From positions 854,730 through 918,729 of the forward strand of contig NW_019775291.1 in the NCBI RefSeq assembly GCF_001039355.2: a DNA stretch of 64,000 bases, read 5' to 3'. Source of the DNA: Lingula anatina (taxonomy: Eukaryota; Brachiopoda; Lingulata; Lingulida; Lingulidae). A model generated the notes under the pieces. The model did no database searches. It was not told where the DNA came from and saw only the letters and a program-made list of their open reading frames with translations. A program made the translations under genes and the position numbers. This document shows, one piece after another, positions 25,203 to 37,100 of the stretch. Position 1 is the stretch's first letter; each line of letters begins with the position of its first letter.

Positions 25203-27270
25203 ATGGATTCATCTATACTGGTGGATTATGATGGATACGATATAGAAGAAGATAGTGACCAAGAGAGTGCAGACAGGTCGGTACCCTGAAGCGTTGGCTC
25301 AGTTTTCGGTCTCACAAAAATTAAATGGTGATTGGCCCGATGGTGATTAGTACCTAACATGTAAGGATGAAAACTGAGGCAACCTGAAGTCGGATTGTTT
25401 TGCAAACCCCGCCAAGTTTCCTAAAGCTCTAAAGTATTTATTCTGCCCCTTACTATAATCGTGTGCCCTTCTAATTGCTTGTAATTATTTATCTTGAAGG
25501 GACTATAGTGTTTTGTTCTGCTAGCAAGTAAATTTAATTATTATTTATTATGTTTAAAAGTATAATTAATGAATTTCAGTTCTGAGGATGAGATCCATCA
25601 GTTCTTACATGGCACGCCAGAACAGAAGAGACGCATTCGACGCCGCAGTCTTGGCAAAGAGTCTTCTAGTGAGGATGAGTTTGAGAAAGAAATGAACATG
25701 GAGCTGGATGAAACCTTGGAGGAAATGGAGAGAGAAAGGAAGGGTGAGTTACATGCGGTGTCTATATCTGACCATGTATTGCAACTGTTTATCTTCATAA
25801 TATTTTATTTTATATTTTATATATTTTTATTTTACATTAATTTTTGTAACTTGGAAATTTGTTCTATAAATTATTTAATGAATACTTAAAAAGACACACT
25901 TTCAACTCCAGAAAGTGCTGGTCCATCTGACCCAGCTCAGCAGCAAAGTTATGACAACATTTACTTTGATTCTGATGAAGAAGAGAATAAGCAAGCAGAC
26001 GAAGGTAACAGTTGGAATTATGCAGTATTTAATGTTTATCTATTCATTTCTTGTGTTTCTTACTTCCAACTCGCCAAAAATGATTTATGTTTTAAATACC
26101 TATATTGTTGTGCATGTATTTGGTATTGTCCAATATTAATAACTGAAAAAATGCTTATCAAAAAGCTTTAACTTTCAGTTAAAATTTTGTAATAACATCC
26201 TTAAGAGTTTTAAACTTTTCTTTCATGTGTGTATCACAGCAGGGCAAGGGGGCCCTCCCAAGCATCCAGTGCTGTCCAATGATGATCTTCTCTATGACCC
26301 TGGCATGGATGATGAGGATCAGAGATGGGTGGACAGAATTAGAGAGAGATACCAGCCCACAGCCTCTAAGGTAGCCAAGCCAGGGGGTTACAGGCGAGGA
26401 AGTGCAGGTAAAGGTGGCAGTACTGGGTCTAGACAGCGAGGCCAAATACCTGCAGTGAAGCCACTGCCCAAGAGTGATGCAGTATTGAACTGCCCTGCCT
26501 GTATGACCTCTCTCTGCTTGGACTGTCAGAGGTAGGCACAGCTCAGACTTCTATACAGTAGTCAACTTTTGTTATATTATCTACCACAGACCTATCCTTT
26601 AAGAACCAAAATGGTTGAAATCAATGTTAACAATTGTGAAAAAACTTTCTGCATAAATTAAGTTACGTAAAAGTTGTTGAGTAATGAAAACCATTACATT
26701 GCTAATTTCCACAAATGTTTTCTGCTAGTTTTTGTACGTATTAGAACCAACTGTAATGGCAGAAATGATCATATATATTTTAGGCACGACCTGTACAAGG
26801 AGCAGTATAGAGCTATGTTTGTTATGAACTGCAAAGTGGACCGAACTGAAATTCTGCGCTACCCTAAAAGCTCCATGACAACTAGTCGTAAGCGTAAAAA
26901 GAACTCCTCAAAACCAGAACGTTTCCCTGCAGAATCAGATTTGTCTAGTGTTTGCAAATCAAAGCAAAGTACTAATAGCGACAGGAATGAGTCAATAGGA
27001 AGCATAAAGACCAGTGCAGTGGTGCCTGGTGGTGCTGTATCTGAAGGCAGTGGTGCTGCCACCTGTGACACAAACAGTACATTACCAGACTCCAGCATTC
27101 CAAGCAGTGTCCCCAGTGTCCCACAGTGTCCCAGTGGGTCCTCAGTGGCAGCTCCCAGCACAGATGATGTCTACTACCCTGTCAAATGCTCAGAATGTAA
27201 CACAGAAGTTGGTGTTGTTGACAAAGATGAGATCTTTCACTTCTTTAATGTGCTTGCTAGTTACACGTAA
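25203..27270 (+). CDS. EAPP: E2F-associated phosphoprotein
   Basis: Nuclear phosphoprotein; in vertebrates it binds activating E2F factors and promotes S-phase entry. Five exons: 25203-25276, 25580-25743, 25912-26004, 26240-26531 and 26784-27270, in phase, 369 aa (human about 285). Seen in sequence: an acidic N-terminus with DYDGYDIEED and the SSEDE..LHGTPEQKRR block, a second SSSEDEFEKEM block, DNIYFDSDEE, DDLLYDPGMDDEDQRWVD, then CPACMTSLCLDCQRH and YRAMFVMNC, and the C-terminal KCSECNTEVGVVDKDEIFHFFNVLAS. The CPxC and CxxC pairs look metal-binding, an inference. The extra length is a Ser/Pro/Val-rich low-complexity stretch in the last exon between the two cysteine blocks. Confidence 0.95.
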
Positions 27271-28262
27271 TAGGCAATTGAGAAGAGAACCACACTTTCC
27301 TTGATAAATATTCTCTATATAATAATATTTATAACTTGAATGTAAGCTTTTGTCTGTAATAAATTGGTGAGGTGGTGCATATTTTAATCACAGTTTCATT
27401 CCCAGGGTCACTGCTGTTCACTGCTGACTTAATGTAACAGTGTCAAATTAGTTATTGAAATATTATAGTGCAGAGATTTGTCTTACAGATTGAAGTTGTA
27501 ATAGCTGACTGTATGAAACGGTGAAAAGATTGCAAGCTAAACTTTAGTTTACTACATTTTATTAACAACAAACTGTTGTTTAGCTATTTTAGAACATTTT
27601 ATTACAAATAAAAGAGTAAATGGACAATCATGAAGATGCGTTTCAAGCACCATTGGTTTAATATGCTATACATGCAATAAGAAATAAAGGCAGCTGTTTC
27701 AAAGTTTCTTGTAAAACAAAATTTCTCCGAACACTTAAGATTATAAATACAGCTTCATAAAAAGATGTGCAAATGCATTTTATAAATACAGCTTCATAAA
27801 TAGATGTGCAAATGCATTTTTAAATTTTAATAAAATGTTTCTAAAATGTTCACTCTATGTTATAAAACACAAAAAGTGCATAGTAATAATAAAATGCTAT
27901 AACACTATTAAACAGTCAACAGAAAGGCAGACAACCTTCTGATCACAGTGCAACTTGACAATCTTCATGAATCATGGTAATGAATGGCAAATTATGACAG
28001 TCCTGCATTACTGAAAGACTAGACATACTAATATGATCAATGCGCATCACAATATTTCAATAGTGAGTCTTTCATTATAGAATATCTTGATGCAAATGTG
28101 TAGCTTTTCATAGACATGGTTAAAATCATTAAAACACCTGACTTAGTTCAAATCACTTACACATGAAAATAATTCCAATGTATCTGTATGATTTAAATAT
28201 CACAGGGTCCATCTCCAGAGGAGCTGTTGCAATTTCTATGAGGATTATTTTTCAATCTGTTT
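27271..28262. other. 3' intergenic region between EAPP and the S28 protease gene
   Basis: The genes converge here. It holds the EAPP 3' UTR with AATAAA at 27358-27363, and a local two-copy duplication of about 40 bp (TATAAATACAGCTTCATAAA at 27742 and 27781). No further coding sequence seen. Confidence 0.7.
27358..27363 (+). terminator. EAPP: Polyadenylation signal AATAAA of EAPP
   Basis: Canonical hexamer 88 bp after the EAPP stop codon, the first canonical AATAAA downstream on this strand. Confidence 0.65.
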
Positions 28263-31200
28263 TTAGAGTTTCTGAAAATATAAAGTATTGGGATCTTTCT
28301 TGCCTGCATGTCCTGAAGCATCTCTCAGCCACTCTCCAATTATGTCGGAAATTTTCTGGATTGAAAAAATATGGAGATATTAATTTCAGTATCATAATTT
28401 TATTAAAAGCTATTTAATAAAAAATGGAATTTCCCTACTTGTTGTCTTAAAAATTATATACTAAAAATAATGAAAATCAGGTTTGTTCTGTAACTAGAAT
28501 ATAGTTTTTAATATCTAACTACAAAACAGAACTGTGATCAAGTTAACTGTGTTAAGACTTGATCACCTACCTGTCTGGTCTGTGTTAAGACTTGATCACC
28601 TACCTGTCTGGCCTGTGTTAAGACATCATCACTTACCTGTCTGGCCTGTGTTAAAGCTGGAGGATCCTGTGGCACTGCAGACTCCATGTTAGCACAGTGA
28701 GCAGTACCATTAATGAAGATGGCCACCTCAGTGGAACTCTGGTTTCTTAGTACACTCAAGGCATGCCAAGGATCTATGGAGCCTGAATTAAAAACATATG
28801 ATGTGATACTGAAATAATATAACTTAATAACCCAAAGCAGGCTTCCCTACTGATGGCAAGCTTATTACAATCATACAGCTCATTAAGACAGGCAGTAGAG
28901 AGGTAGTTCAAACCATAACAACTAGAAGCTTAGCCATTTATGCAGGAGAGCTGACAAGTGCTTCCCAAATATTTACAACAGGAAAAATTTCCACAACTTG
29001 ATATAGCTCTACACAATTAACCTTACATCTTTACAACCACTTTATAATTGTACCTGTGCAAGCCTGTACACAAGTGTTTCCTTACCATTCACAAACACAA
29101 TTCTGCTTCCCTTGGGTCTGTCTGCTCCATAGTAAGCATTAGTGAAGTCCACCCTCCTGGCCACCTCCTCCCCAGGGATGTTAAACACAGACTGACAGAT
29201 GTCCAGGTTTGACTGGAAGTCCATCTGGTGTGAGAACAGGCACCTGCTACCTTCATCACAGGTCTGATCTGGTTAATAAATAGTAGATGTTAATAACATG
29301 TGTGTATTAATATAGACTGCAGGTTTGATTGGAAGTCCATCTGGTGTGAGAACAGGCACCTGCTACCCACATCACAGGTCTGATCTGATCAATAAATACA
29401 AGAGTAGATGTTAACAATATGTGTGTTAATACACACTACAAGTTTGACTGGAAGTCCATCTAGTGTGAGAACTGTGTACAATAATCTACACCTACAGTAT
29501 CCAAACTGTNGTGTAAAATAATCTACACCTACAGTATCCAAACTGTGTGCATGTCTGGAACGTCCATTGTCTCATCATCCCTGTGTCTCCCCTGGTCACT
29601 GTCACATTGCTCAGCTTCTTGGTGTAATTAGCCCATGAGTTGTCCACACACTTCTCCTCCGTGGCATTCAACATCATCTGAAAAACAATACCATCATTTT
29701 ATAAATAAATCAAGCAGAAACAGAGTTATATATCTGTTTAAAGCTCTTTGCTTAATTACTAGAAATGTTAAGATCCATACTTTTCTACTTCACTTTTCAC
29801 AGTTATGCTGGCCACTGGTAAACTGAACTGCAACTCAGACATAGCCAAGAACAAAGTGACATATCTTATTTTAATAACTACAACTTGATAAACAAATATG
29901 TAAATGTAATCCTCAGTGAAATATGACGAGGTGAAAATAGAAGATATCAAAAACCCAATAACTCTAAATTCATAAGTTGTTGGAACAAAATGGTTCTCAC
30001 TACCCACTTCCTACTTAGTTCACTGGTGGATAAAGCTCTTTACTGGACATAGCACTGTATTGGAGTGAGCATAGTCAGCCTACCTTGTTAATAGTCATCA
30101 GATTATAATAGGGGTCACTGGATCCTGTCATCATCTGGCAGAGTCTGCTGATATTTACATTGGGCATCTCTCCATTGTACTGTACCACACTCATGAAGTG
30201 GTCAGCAAGGTTGCTCACAAATGTGACAGTGTCATAGTGAGAGGAGATGTCTCCACAGGACTGGAAGTCCTCAGCAAGGTGTCTGTGCTGCCCTCTTTTG
30301 AGCATGTCATCAACTTGACTGAATGCTTTCCTCACTGCTGACGCACACTGTAATGTTATATGTTCAGATTATCAAAATTCTGTTTCAATAGGACCAAAAG
30401 ATAAAAGGATATATTACCTTAAGATCAATAAAACCAGATAAACTCATTCCTTTTACAAAAGTAGTGCTACCAGCACTGTTCTGATACCCGATTTTCAAAA
30501 ATTACAATTAACTGTTAATTTATTAATGGGTAATTTATTTTAAAATTCTACCATGACAAAGTCAATATAAAGACAGTTCAATATCAACATCAAGCTGGCA
30601 TACAGCAGTATGTAAATATTACCTCCTGCGAACCCTTCACCACAGGATCAGCTAGACTGCTGGCCACCACGTCATTGTAGCCTTCAAAGTTGGCTTGAGC
30701 TCTGACTGGGGCTGAAGAAGCTATGGCACCATACACAATATGTGGGTACTGGAACAAGACATAGGACATTGCAAAAAAACTTAAAGCTTGGCCATAACAA
30801 ATAAACATTTAAAAATATTAATTAAAGCTATTGGTTTGTATTGAATTTCACGTTATAATACACACAATGGTGTGTTCATATAGTAATTATAAACAAACCT
30901 TTAATCTGAACCAGGCTGATAGTGCCCCAGGGTAAGACCCACCAAAACAGATCCACGTGTTTCTCTCTGTTAAATTGTACTTATTGACAGCATGTTCATA
31001 AAATGATGCAAGATCAGCAAGTCTAAAAAAAGAATATCAAAATTCATCTATTATAAAACACTCATTTATGGCTGGGTTTTAGTTCTTTTTTGTGGATCTT
31101 TTCATTTCTTTCAAAACTCTCACAAAAATATTTAAAAATGAATAACAAAATAAAAAAACTAATAATGTTAAAGTGTTAAAACAATAATTAAAAACTAAGT

Positions 31201-33392
31201 ATGCATCACTCCTGATGACAAGGACTTAATTTGAAAATTTATCAACAAACTGATAATTGATGTCAAATGTATTGTCCTCATTTCTAAAATCCACTTGTTA
31301 TAAGCTTGACTTATTTACATGAAAGTAAAATCTATAATTCAGTGTCACTCACGCCTGCTGACTGGAAAGAAACTTGAGGTTCTTCAGCTCCAGTCCATCA
31401 TCATTGAGACTGTCTCCATAAAACCGATGTTCAACAGCAAAAATTAAAGCACTGTACTTCTCAGCAAGCTGCACATGTTCTCCTAAAATATTGTTGACAA
31501 GCAAGACGACAAAAGAAAATTAATACCACCTTTAAATTAACAGACTGGTAAACAAAATACATTCCGATTTTCCTTCCAACCTAACCAATAATTCCACTAA
31601 CCACATTTCACATTAAATTTTACCATCCCTTCTGTCTCATGTGTGGTGTAAGAAGGTACATGTACCACGCATGACTGATATCAATTAAAATGTATAGAAA
31701 TACAACACTATTTAGCAATAATGCATCAAACTCTGTGACAAAGAATAACATCATGAATTGGTTCTTTTTTGAAAACACTTCAAACAAAACCAACCGTTTA
31801 CAAACATATAATATTCACCAAAATATATGATTAAACCTACCCATAATAACATCAAATTCAGAGAGTCCACTTTCTCCACCAATGAACAAGAATACAGGGC
31901 CATCTTGCTTCTTCATCCAGCTCCCTGAGTTCACCCAATACCTCTGTTTGTAGGTTGCCTACATGTCATAAAATGTGTATTAAGAATTAAAATATATATA
32001 ATGAAAAAATAATTCATGGCAATGCCATAAAGGCAAACTAAAGACTATATACACTGTATATATATTTTTAGTGCAAATTTATCTTAAAAATCACATTTTC
32101 TATGACCATCATACAGCAAATAAATGAATCTACTTAGTCTAGTCTAAAGCAATCTTCTTAATGAGATTAAATGGATTCAAGAAATTTTACATAAAGATTT
32201 GATGTCATAGAAATTTGGAGCACTTTACCCTGTTTTCAGAATCGAAGTGATCCAATGGCTGTGTCAAGTACTCAGCAGGGAAAATATCAGAAACAGCATC
32301 AGGGAATTTCCCACCAAGTTTACGGTGGACTTCTAAATGTAATCTTTGTCTTCTGTATTCCTGTAATTTTTCTCTAAATTTCCAATGATTTATACCTAGG
32401 AAGCCAAAAAACATATGTACATGTACACAACTGACACCATATTTAGGACAACATAATACTATAGTACAATAATACAACACTTAGCCTACTAGCAGGGGCG
32501 GATCCAGAGATATTTTCTGAGTCTTCCAAATTATCTTTGTTGATACATCCTCCATTTTTGACTGTCTTCCGAAAGAAAAAATAGATACCTGTCAATGTAA
32601 ACTTGAAAATCTGACCGTCTTCCTGAAGACCCAGAAGACGGCCTAAATCCGCCCCTGACTTGTACAACTCTCAATATTATCTCTCTGTATATTTGCCTCT
32701 ACTCATATTAATATCATGTTATGAGTGTGATTAAAGAGTGTCTGATGATAGTATACTATATTCAAAACAATTCATTCATTTCCATTACAAATGCATTCAT
32801 CTAAAAAAAATTTGAAAAATTAAAGGCACAGGGGGCGATCTTTTGGTACCTTAAACAACCAAGTACCCTGGCAGTTTAATGAGATTTGTTTATGTCCTTG
32901 CTTAATTTTTTCTGGCATTTTTCACAGTTAATAGTCGAGTACTATCCCCGCCTATATTTATGTCTAAATACTCATATTTAGACATAAATATGAGTTTTTC
33001 CTTCTGAACTAAAATAATCACAATAAACTGGTGCAATATGTTCCATGAAATGGAGCTTGATCAGTTTTCCCCTGATCAGTATCTTATTCAGCTTTTATAT
33101 GTTCAAATTATTAGAGATTACATTATGATTCATATGCATACTAATTGTTTAGAATCTTTTTTTAAACGCTAAAGATTCAAAACGCTTCATCAATTTAAAA
33201 AAATTCCCTGCCAACGGCTTATTGCTTGCACAGTTTTACAACTAAACATAAAGACTGCGAACAATGAACATGTTAACAATGACGAGTAGTGATTGTGCCT
33301 TTTTTGGAAAGTCGATCAGAACACTTACCAAGGGACAGTGCCTCGTCTACGACGACCACGAAAATAACCAGCAAGATAAATCTAAGATACAT
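28263..33392 (-). CDS. PRSS16: S28-family serine protease, thymus-specific serine protease (PRSS16)-like
   Basis: Lysosomal or secreted serine carboxypeptidase family that removes residues beyond proline (with PRCP and DPP7). Eleven exons: 33329-33392, 32229-32395, 31841-31958, 31353-31482, 30899-31022, 30623-30748, 30084-30347, 29533-29677, 29086-29268, 28637-28782 and 28263-28355; 519 aa, close to human PRSS16 (514). The N-terminus [15 protein letters not shown] is a signal peptide. PLDHFD is the family's entry motif. The catalytic triad is visible: Ser189 in [11 protein letters not shown], Asp444 in GSIDPWH and His469 in [16 protein letters not shown] also fits the family. The 29533 end uses a T|GTAGGT donor, giving FGYYQTC across the join. 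GGSYPG favours the PRSS16 branch over PRCP (GGSYGG). Invertebrates often have several paralogues, so strict orthology is uncertain. Confidence 0.92.
28545..28660 (-). repeat. Three copies of the S28 gene exon 10 donor junction
   Basis: A unit of 30-35 bp carrying ACACAGGCCAGACAG|GTAAGT (minus strand) is repeated with donors at about 28575, 28606 and 28637. The exon could be extended by small peptides (TQARQV..) if downstream donors were used. Confidence 0.88.
29190..29470 (-). repeat. Three copies (about 100 bp) of the S28 gene exon 9 acceptor junction
   Basis: The block encoding [16 protein letters not shown] with its acceptor (AACCAG or GATCAG) is repeated at about 29268 (functional), 29380 and, more degenerate, 29450. 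Confidence 0.88.
29475..29560 (-). repeat. Duplicated exon 8 end around an 'n'
   Basis: ATAATCTACACCTACAGTAT followed by CCAAACTGT occurs on both sides of the 'n' at 29510. It reproduces the exon 8 donor junction of the S28 gene. It may be an assembly overlap left unmerged or a real tandem copy. Confidence 0.8.
32493..32657. mobile_element. Short MITE-like element with CAGGGGCGGAT termini
   Basis: Left end CAGGGGCGGATCCAG and inverted right end CAGGGGCGGATTTAG enclose 165 bp with no open frame. CAGGGGCGGATC termini are common in hAT-type non-autonomous elements. It lies in intron 1 of the S28 gene. No convincing 8-bp target duplication. Confidence 0.7.
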
Positions 33393-33838
33393 GGTAGCTT
33401 TGAAACCGATGGCAGAAGAGAGGCGTATTCACGAGCTCTAACCCTCTACTTTCTGATATATTATCACATGACCACGATCTTATATATTTCTTTCTCACGT
33501 GCAAGGTGGTAAAAGTTGTTGATGCATCGTCACATGACTAACAGCAAACTGCGACTAATTCCGAACCGGTAATCAGATTATGAGTAACAAAAATATTTAA
33601 AAACTTGCTTTAGGAATATATAGTCGTAGCTTTATGTCTCTTTTGCATAAAAATGCATATATAGAATACTGTTCTCTCATTAAAATCATATTAAAAGAAT
33701 TTCTTCAAAACCCCCGTTTATCGGAACTAATCAGGTAAACAGCGGCCATTTGTGAAAGAAGTCACACTTGCCGGCTGCCCACGCTGCAGCTTTTGTTGCA
33801 ATTGCACTCACATTGATATATTCTTGTTGTAATAAAAT
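33393..33838. promoter_or_regulatory. Bidirectional intergenic region between the S28 protease gene and SYMPK
   Basis: 446 bp between divergent start codons. Both promoters must lie here unless hidden 5' exons exist. Two TCACATGAC motifs (33465 and 33530) flank the protease side and contain E-box CACATG-type cores. No TATA box at a convincing position. Confidence 0.55.
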
Positions 33839-34098
33839 ATGGCTACAAATTTACGACGAAGTACAGCTGCACAGTTCTTTGAAGATGAAGACACGGCTGT
33901 TGCTGAGACCATGTCAACTTATGACCGGGTAAAATGACATACTAATTATAAGTTATATCTCAAGCATTCCTCATTGTTTGATATTGATAATGAATGCCAA
34001 GTGTGGTTGACATTATGTATGTTCGTGTTGTAACAACAACAGTGCAAAATATTGCTGCAACACCTTTGCAAAGGTCACATCTAATTATTTTGTTTGAT

Positions 34099-34153
<55 letters not shown>

Positions 34154-37100
34154 CTACAGGAGATGATAGAATTTGCCAATCTGGTCACAGATGAATGCGT
34201 TTATACATGTACTTGCTTCTTTATATGTGTAATTTTGACATCATGTTGTCTCATTTCAATCTCTACTGATTGTATGAGAATCTGTCCATATTAATTTTTA
34301 TTTTATATCATATTTAAACAATAATTACGTTACAGGTGGTTGAACTGATTAACCAGGCCTCATTGTTACAAAAAGATGTACAGAGAATAGGCAACTTAAA
34401 ACAGGTATGTGTAAAGATGGCATGTTCCTCTGTATTCAAGTAAAAACTGTTGGAAATTTAGAAATAAAAAATTGGCTATAAAACATATACAAGTAACATT
34501 TTTTTACCTTATTCAGTACCTTATCAGATTACAGAAAAGATAAGTATTGTTGACTCTGCTTTTTGTCTTTCCAGGTACAAGAGTTGATCATCAATAAAGA
34601 CCCAAATCTACTGGATAATTTCTTAGATGTAAGTTCCCAACAGACTGGCATGATGAATACATCTTCAGGTGCCAATGCTAAAGTTGTGGATACTCTAAAT
34701 TATGAGGCACATTTTGTCTGTCATCTCCAGTTATACTTCATAATCTGATGAAATATAAATCTACATATTTTAATTATTTTGTCAAACCATATGCACTTAG
34801 TCTTTATGCCATGTTAAAAAACAGTAGTTAATAAAAGATATGTTTGTAGTGAAGGAAAATAATGTATAGTAGAATTGTTAATACATATATCGGGTGTGAA
34901 CTGTGGTTTACCTTTTGTGTTCCAGGAGATGCTTGCATTTCAAACAGACAAGTCCTCCGATGTCCGCAGGTTCATCATTGGTTTTATGGAGGAAGCATGG
35001 TAAGGAGTGAGTTAACACAGAGAATATATTGTCAGGAAAAATAACTTATCACAGCAGTTACTACTCTCAAGACATTCAATCAAGATCTGACCCCCTCCTT
35101 TGTATGGTATTACTAGCCAGGGTAAAGATAGGAATAGACAGGACGTGAATCTTCTATTGAGGTGTAAAGCTGGGTGAAGTATTACAGAGATATTGATTGC
35201 ACATTGAACTTGTCTTTCAGCAAGCGGGATCCAGAAATATTGTCCAAGATTGTCAGCAACTTGAATATCTTACTTCAAGATGACAACATCCAAGTTCAGA
35301 AGAAGGTTATACTTTCCATGATACAGCTGTATAAAGTGGCATTACAGGTAGGTTATACTGTCCATGATACAGCTGTATAAAGTGGCATTACAGGTAGGTT
35401 ATACTGTCCATGATACAGCTGTATAAAGTGGCATTACAGGTAGGTTATACTGTCCATGATACAGCTGTATAAAGTGGCATTACAGGTAGGTTATACTGTC
35501 CATGATACAGCTGTATAAAGAGGCATTACAGGTAACTTCAATTTTTCAAACTTTTTGGGTATTGTATCATATGAAGAAGTGGTTATAATCACTTGGGACA
35601 TGAAATGTAATTGAAGTATTTCAATAAGACTGTTGAGTGAGTGTATTTTGTCCTCATATCTGTCAATGGCCAGCATGTTATTTGTTTCAGTGGCTGTGTA
35701 AGTCTAAGATTATCACAGAGACCATGGACCAAACCTGGCAGTTTCTGGTCAGGATCAAAGACAGGATTGTGGATCTTATGGACTCAGAAAATGATGGGTA
35801 AAACATGACTCCAATTATTCTGAATAGTGTCTGTCTTATATGCTATTTACAGTTACATTTTTTAGCTTGCAACAAGAACAACAACACATTTGTAATATTT
35901 CTGCATTTCTGCATTCCAAAATACAAAATACTTAAAGAGTTCTAAAAATCATTGCAAGTGTGACTGGCTGCATATTTACAAACTGGGACTTATTTCAGAT
36001 ATTATCTTTTGTTTCAGTATTCGCACCCATGCAATCAAGTTCATTGAAGCCTTGGTAGTCACTCTCTCTGCAAAGACAGAGGTAGGTGTGTGCGTGGGTG
36101 CGTGTGTGTTCTAATGTGAGAGTAGGCTTAACCTAGGCATTCACTCTGTATTGACAGAGGTACTGTAGGTGTATATGGGTACGTTAAAGTTGAAATAGGT
36201 TAAGGTTGTTATATGTTGGGCTAGGCTATGTTACTTAGTCCCTTGCTTGATATCTGTATATTTGTGTTGAGTCCATGTATATATGTCACACATTAAGCTT
36301 TCCTTAGTATTCAACAAAAGTTACCCTGGGTAAAAAGGAACCAGAAAGAAGCAAAATAAAAACCATTTATTTTCTGGCAGAACTCTAAAATGTCAAAGAA
36401 ATCAGAAATTGACATTTTCTCAAAAGTGACATCTCCCTCAAAATAAGAACATTACATTTTCTTCCAGGACTCTGAAATACCAAAGAAATCAGAGAGTGAC
36501 ATCTCTCTAGATCAAATAGATGAAAAACACAAGTATCTCAAGTTCAAGAAGTTGGAAGAAGAAGGCAACAAAGCTCTGGATGCCTTACTGGAATACCAAG
36601 CCTCGGCACACATCTCAAGGTAAAGAATTTATCAAGAAAGGCGGGGGAGGGGGGTGATTTTGGTTTTCTTTTACCTCTTAGCAGCATTTACATTCAACAA
36701 GTTAAAGATATAAGATCTTGGGTTGTTGAAAGTCAACAGTTACAGAATCATAAACAAACCTATTTTCATGTTTGCATTATATTGTATGCACTATACCAGA
36801 CAATTATTTCTATGACCTCAGTGTGAACTTAATGGCCTGTATGGGAAGTCTCACCTCCATTGCCAAACAGAGGCCACAGTTTATGTCCAGGGTAGTGCAG
36901 GCCTTTGAATCCTTACATGGTAAGCCAAGTCATCTTAGTTGTAGAACAGAATTGTTTCCAGCAAATGTTTGATTTAAAGAAAAGTTTTGTGAGCCTGAGG
37001 TTTGGTTGTCTCCTTTGGAAGAAATTGACTAGTGAAATTAACTTATACAAACTTATACTGAGTCTAGTTTTCTAGTAAACACTACTGTCTATTAATCTGG

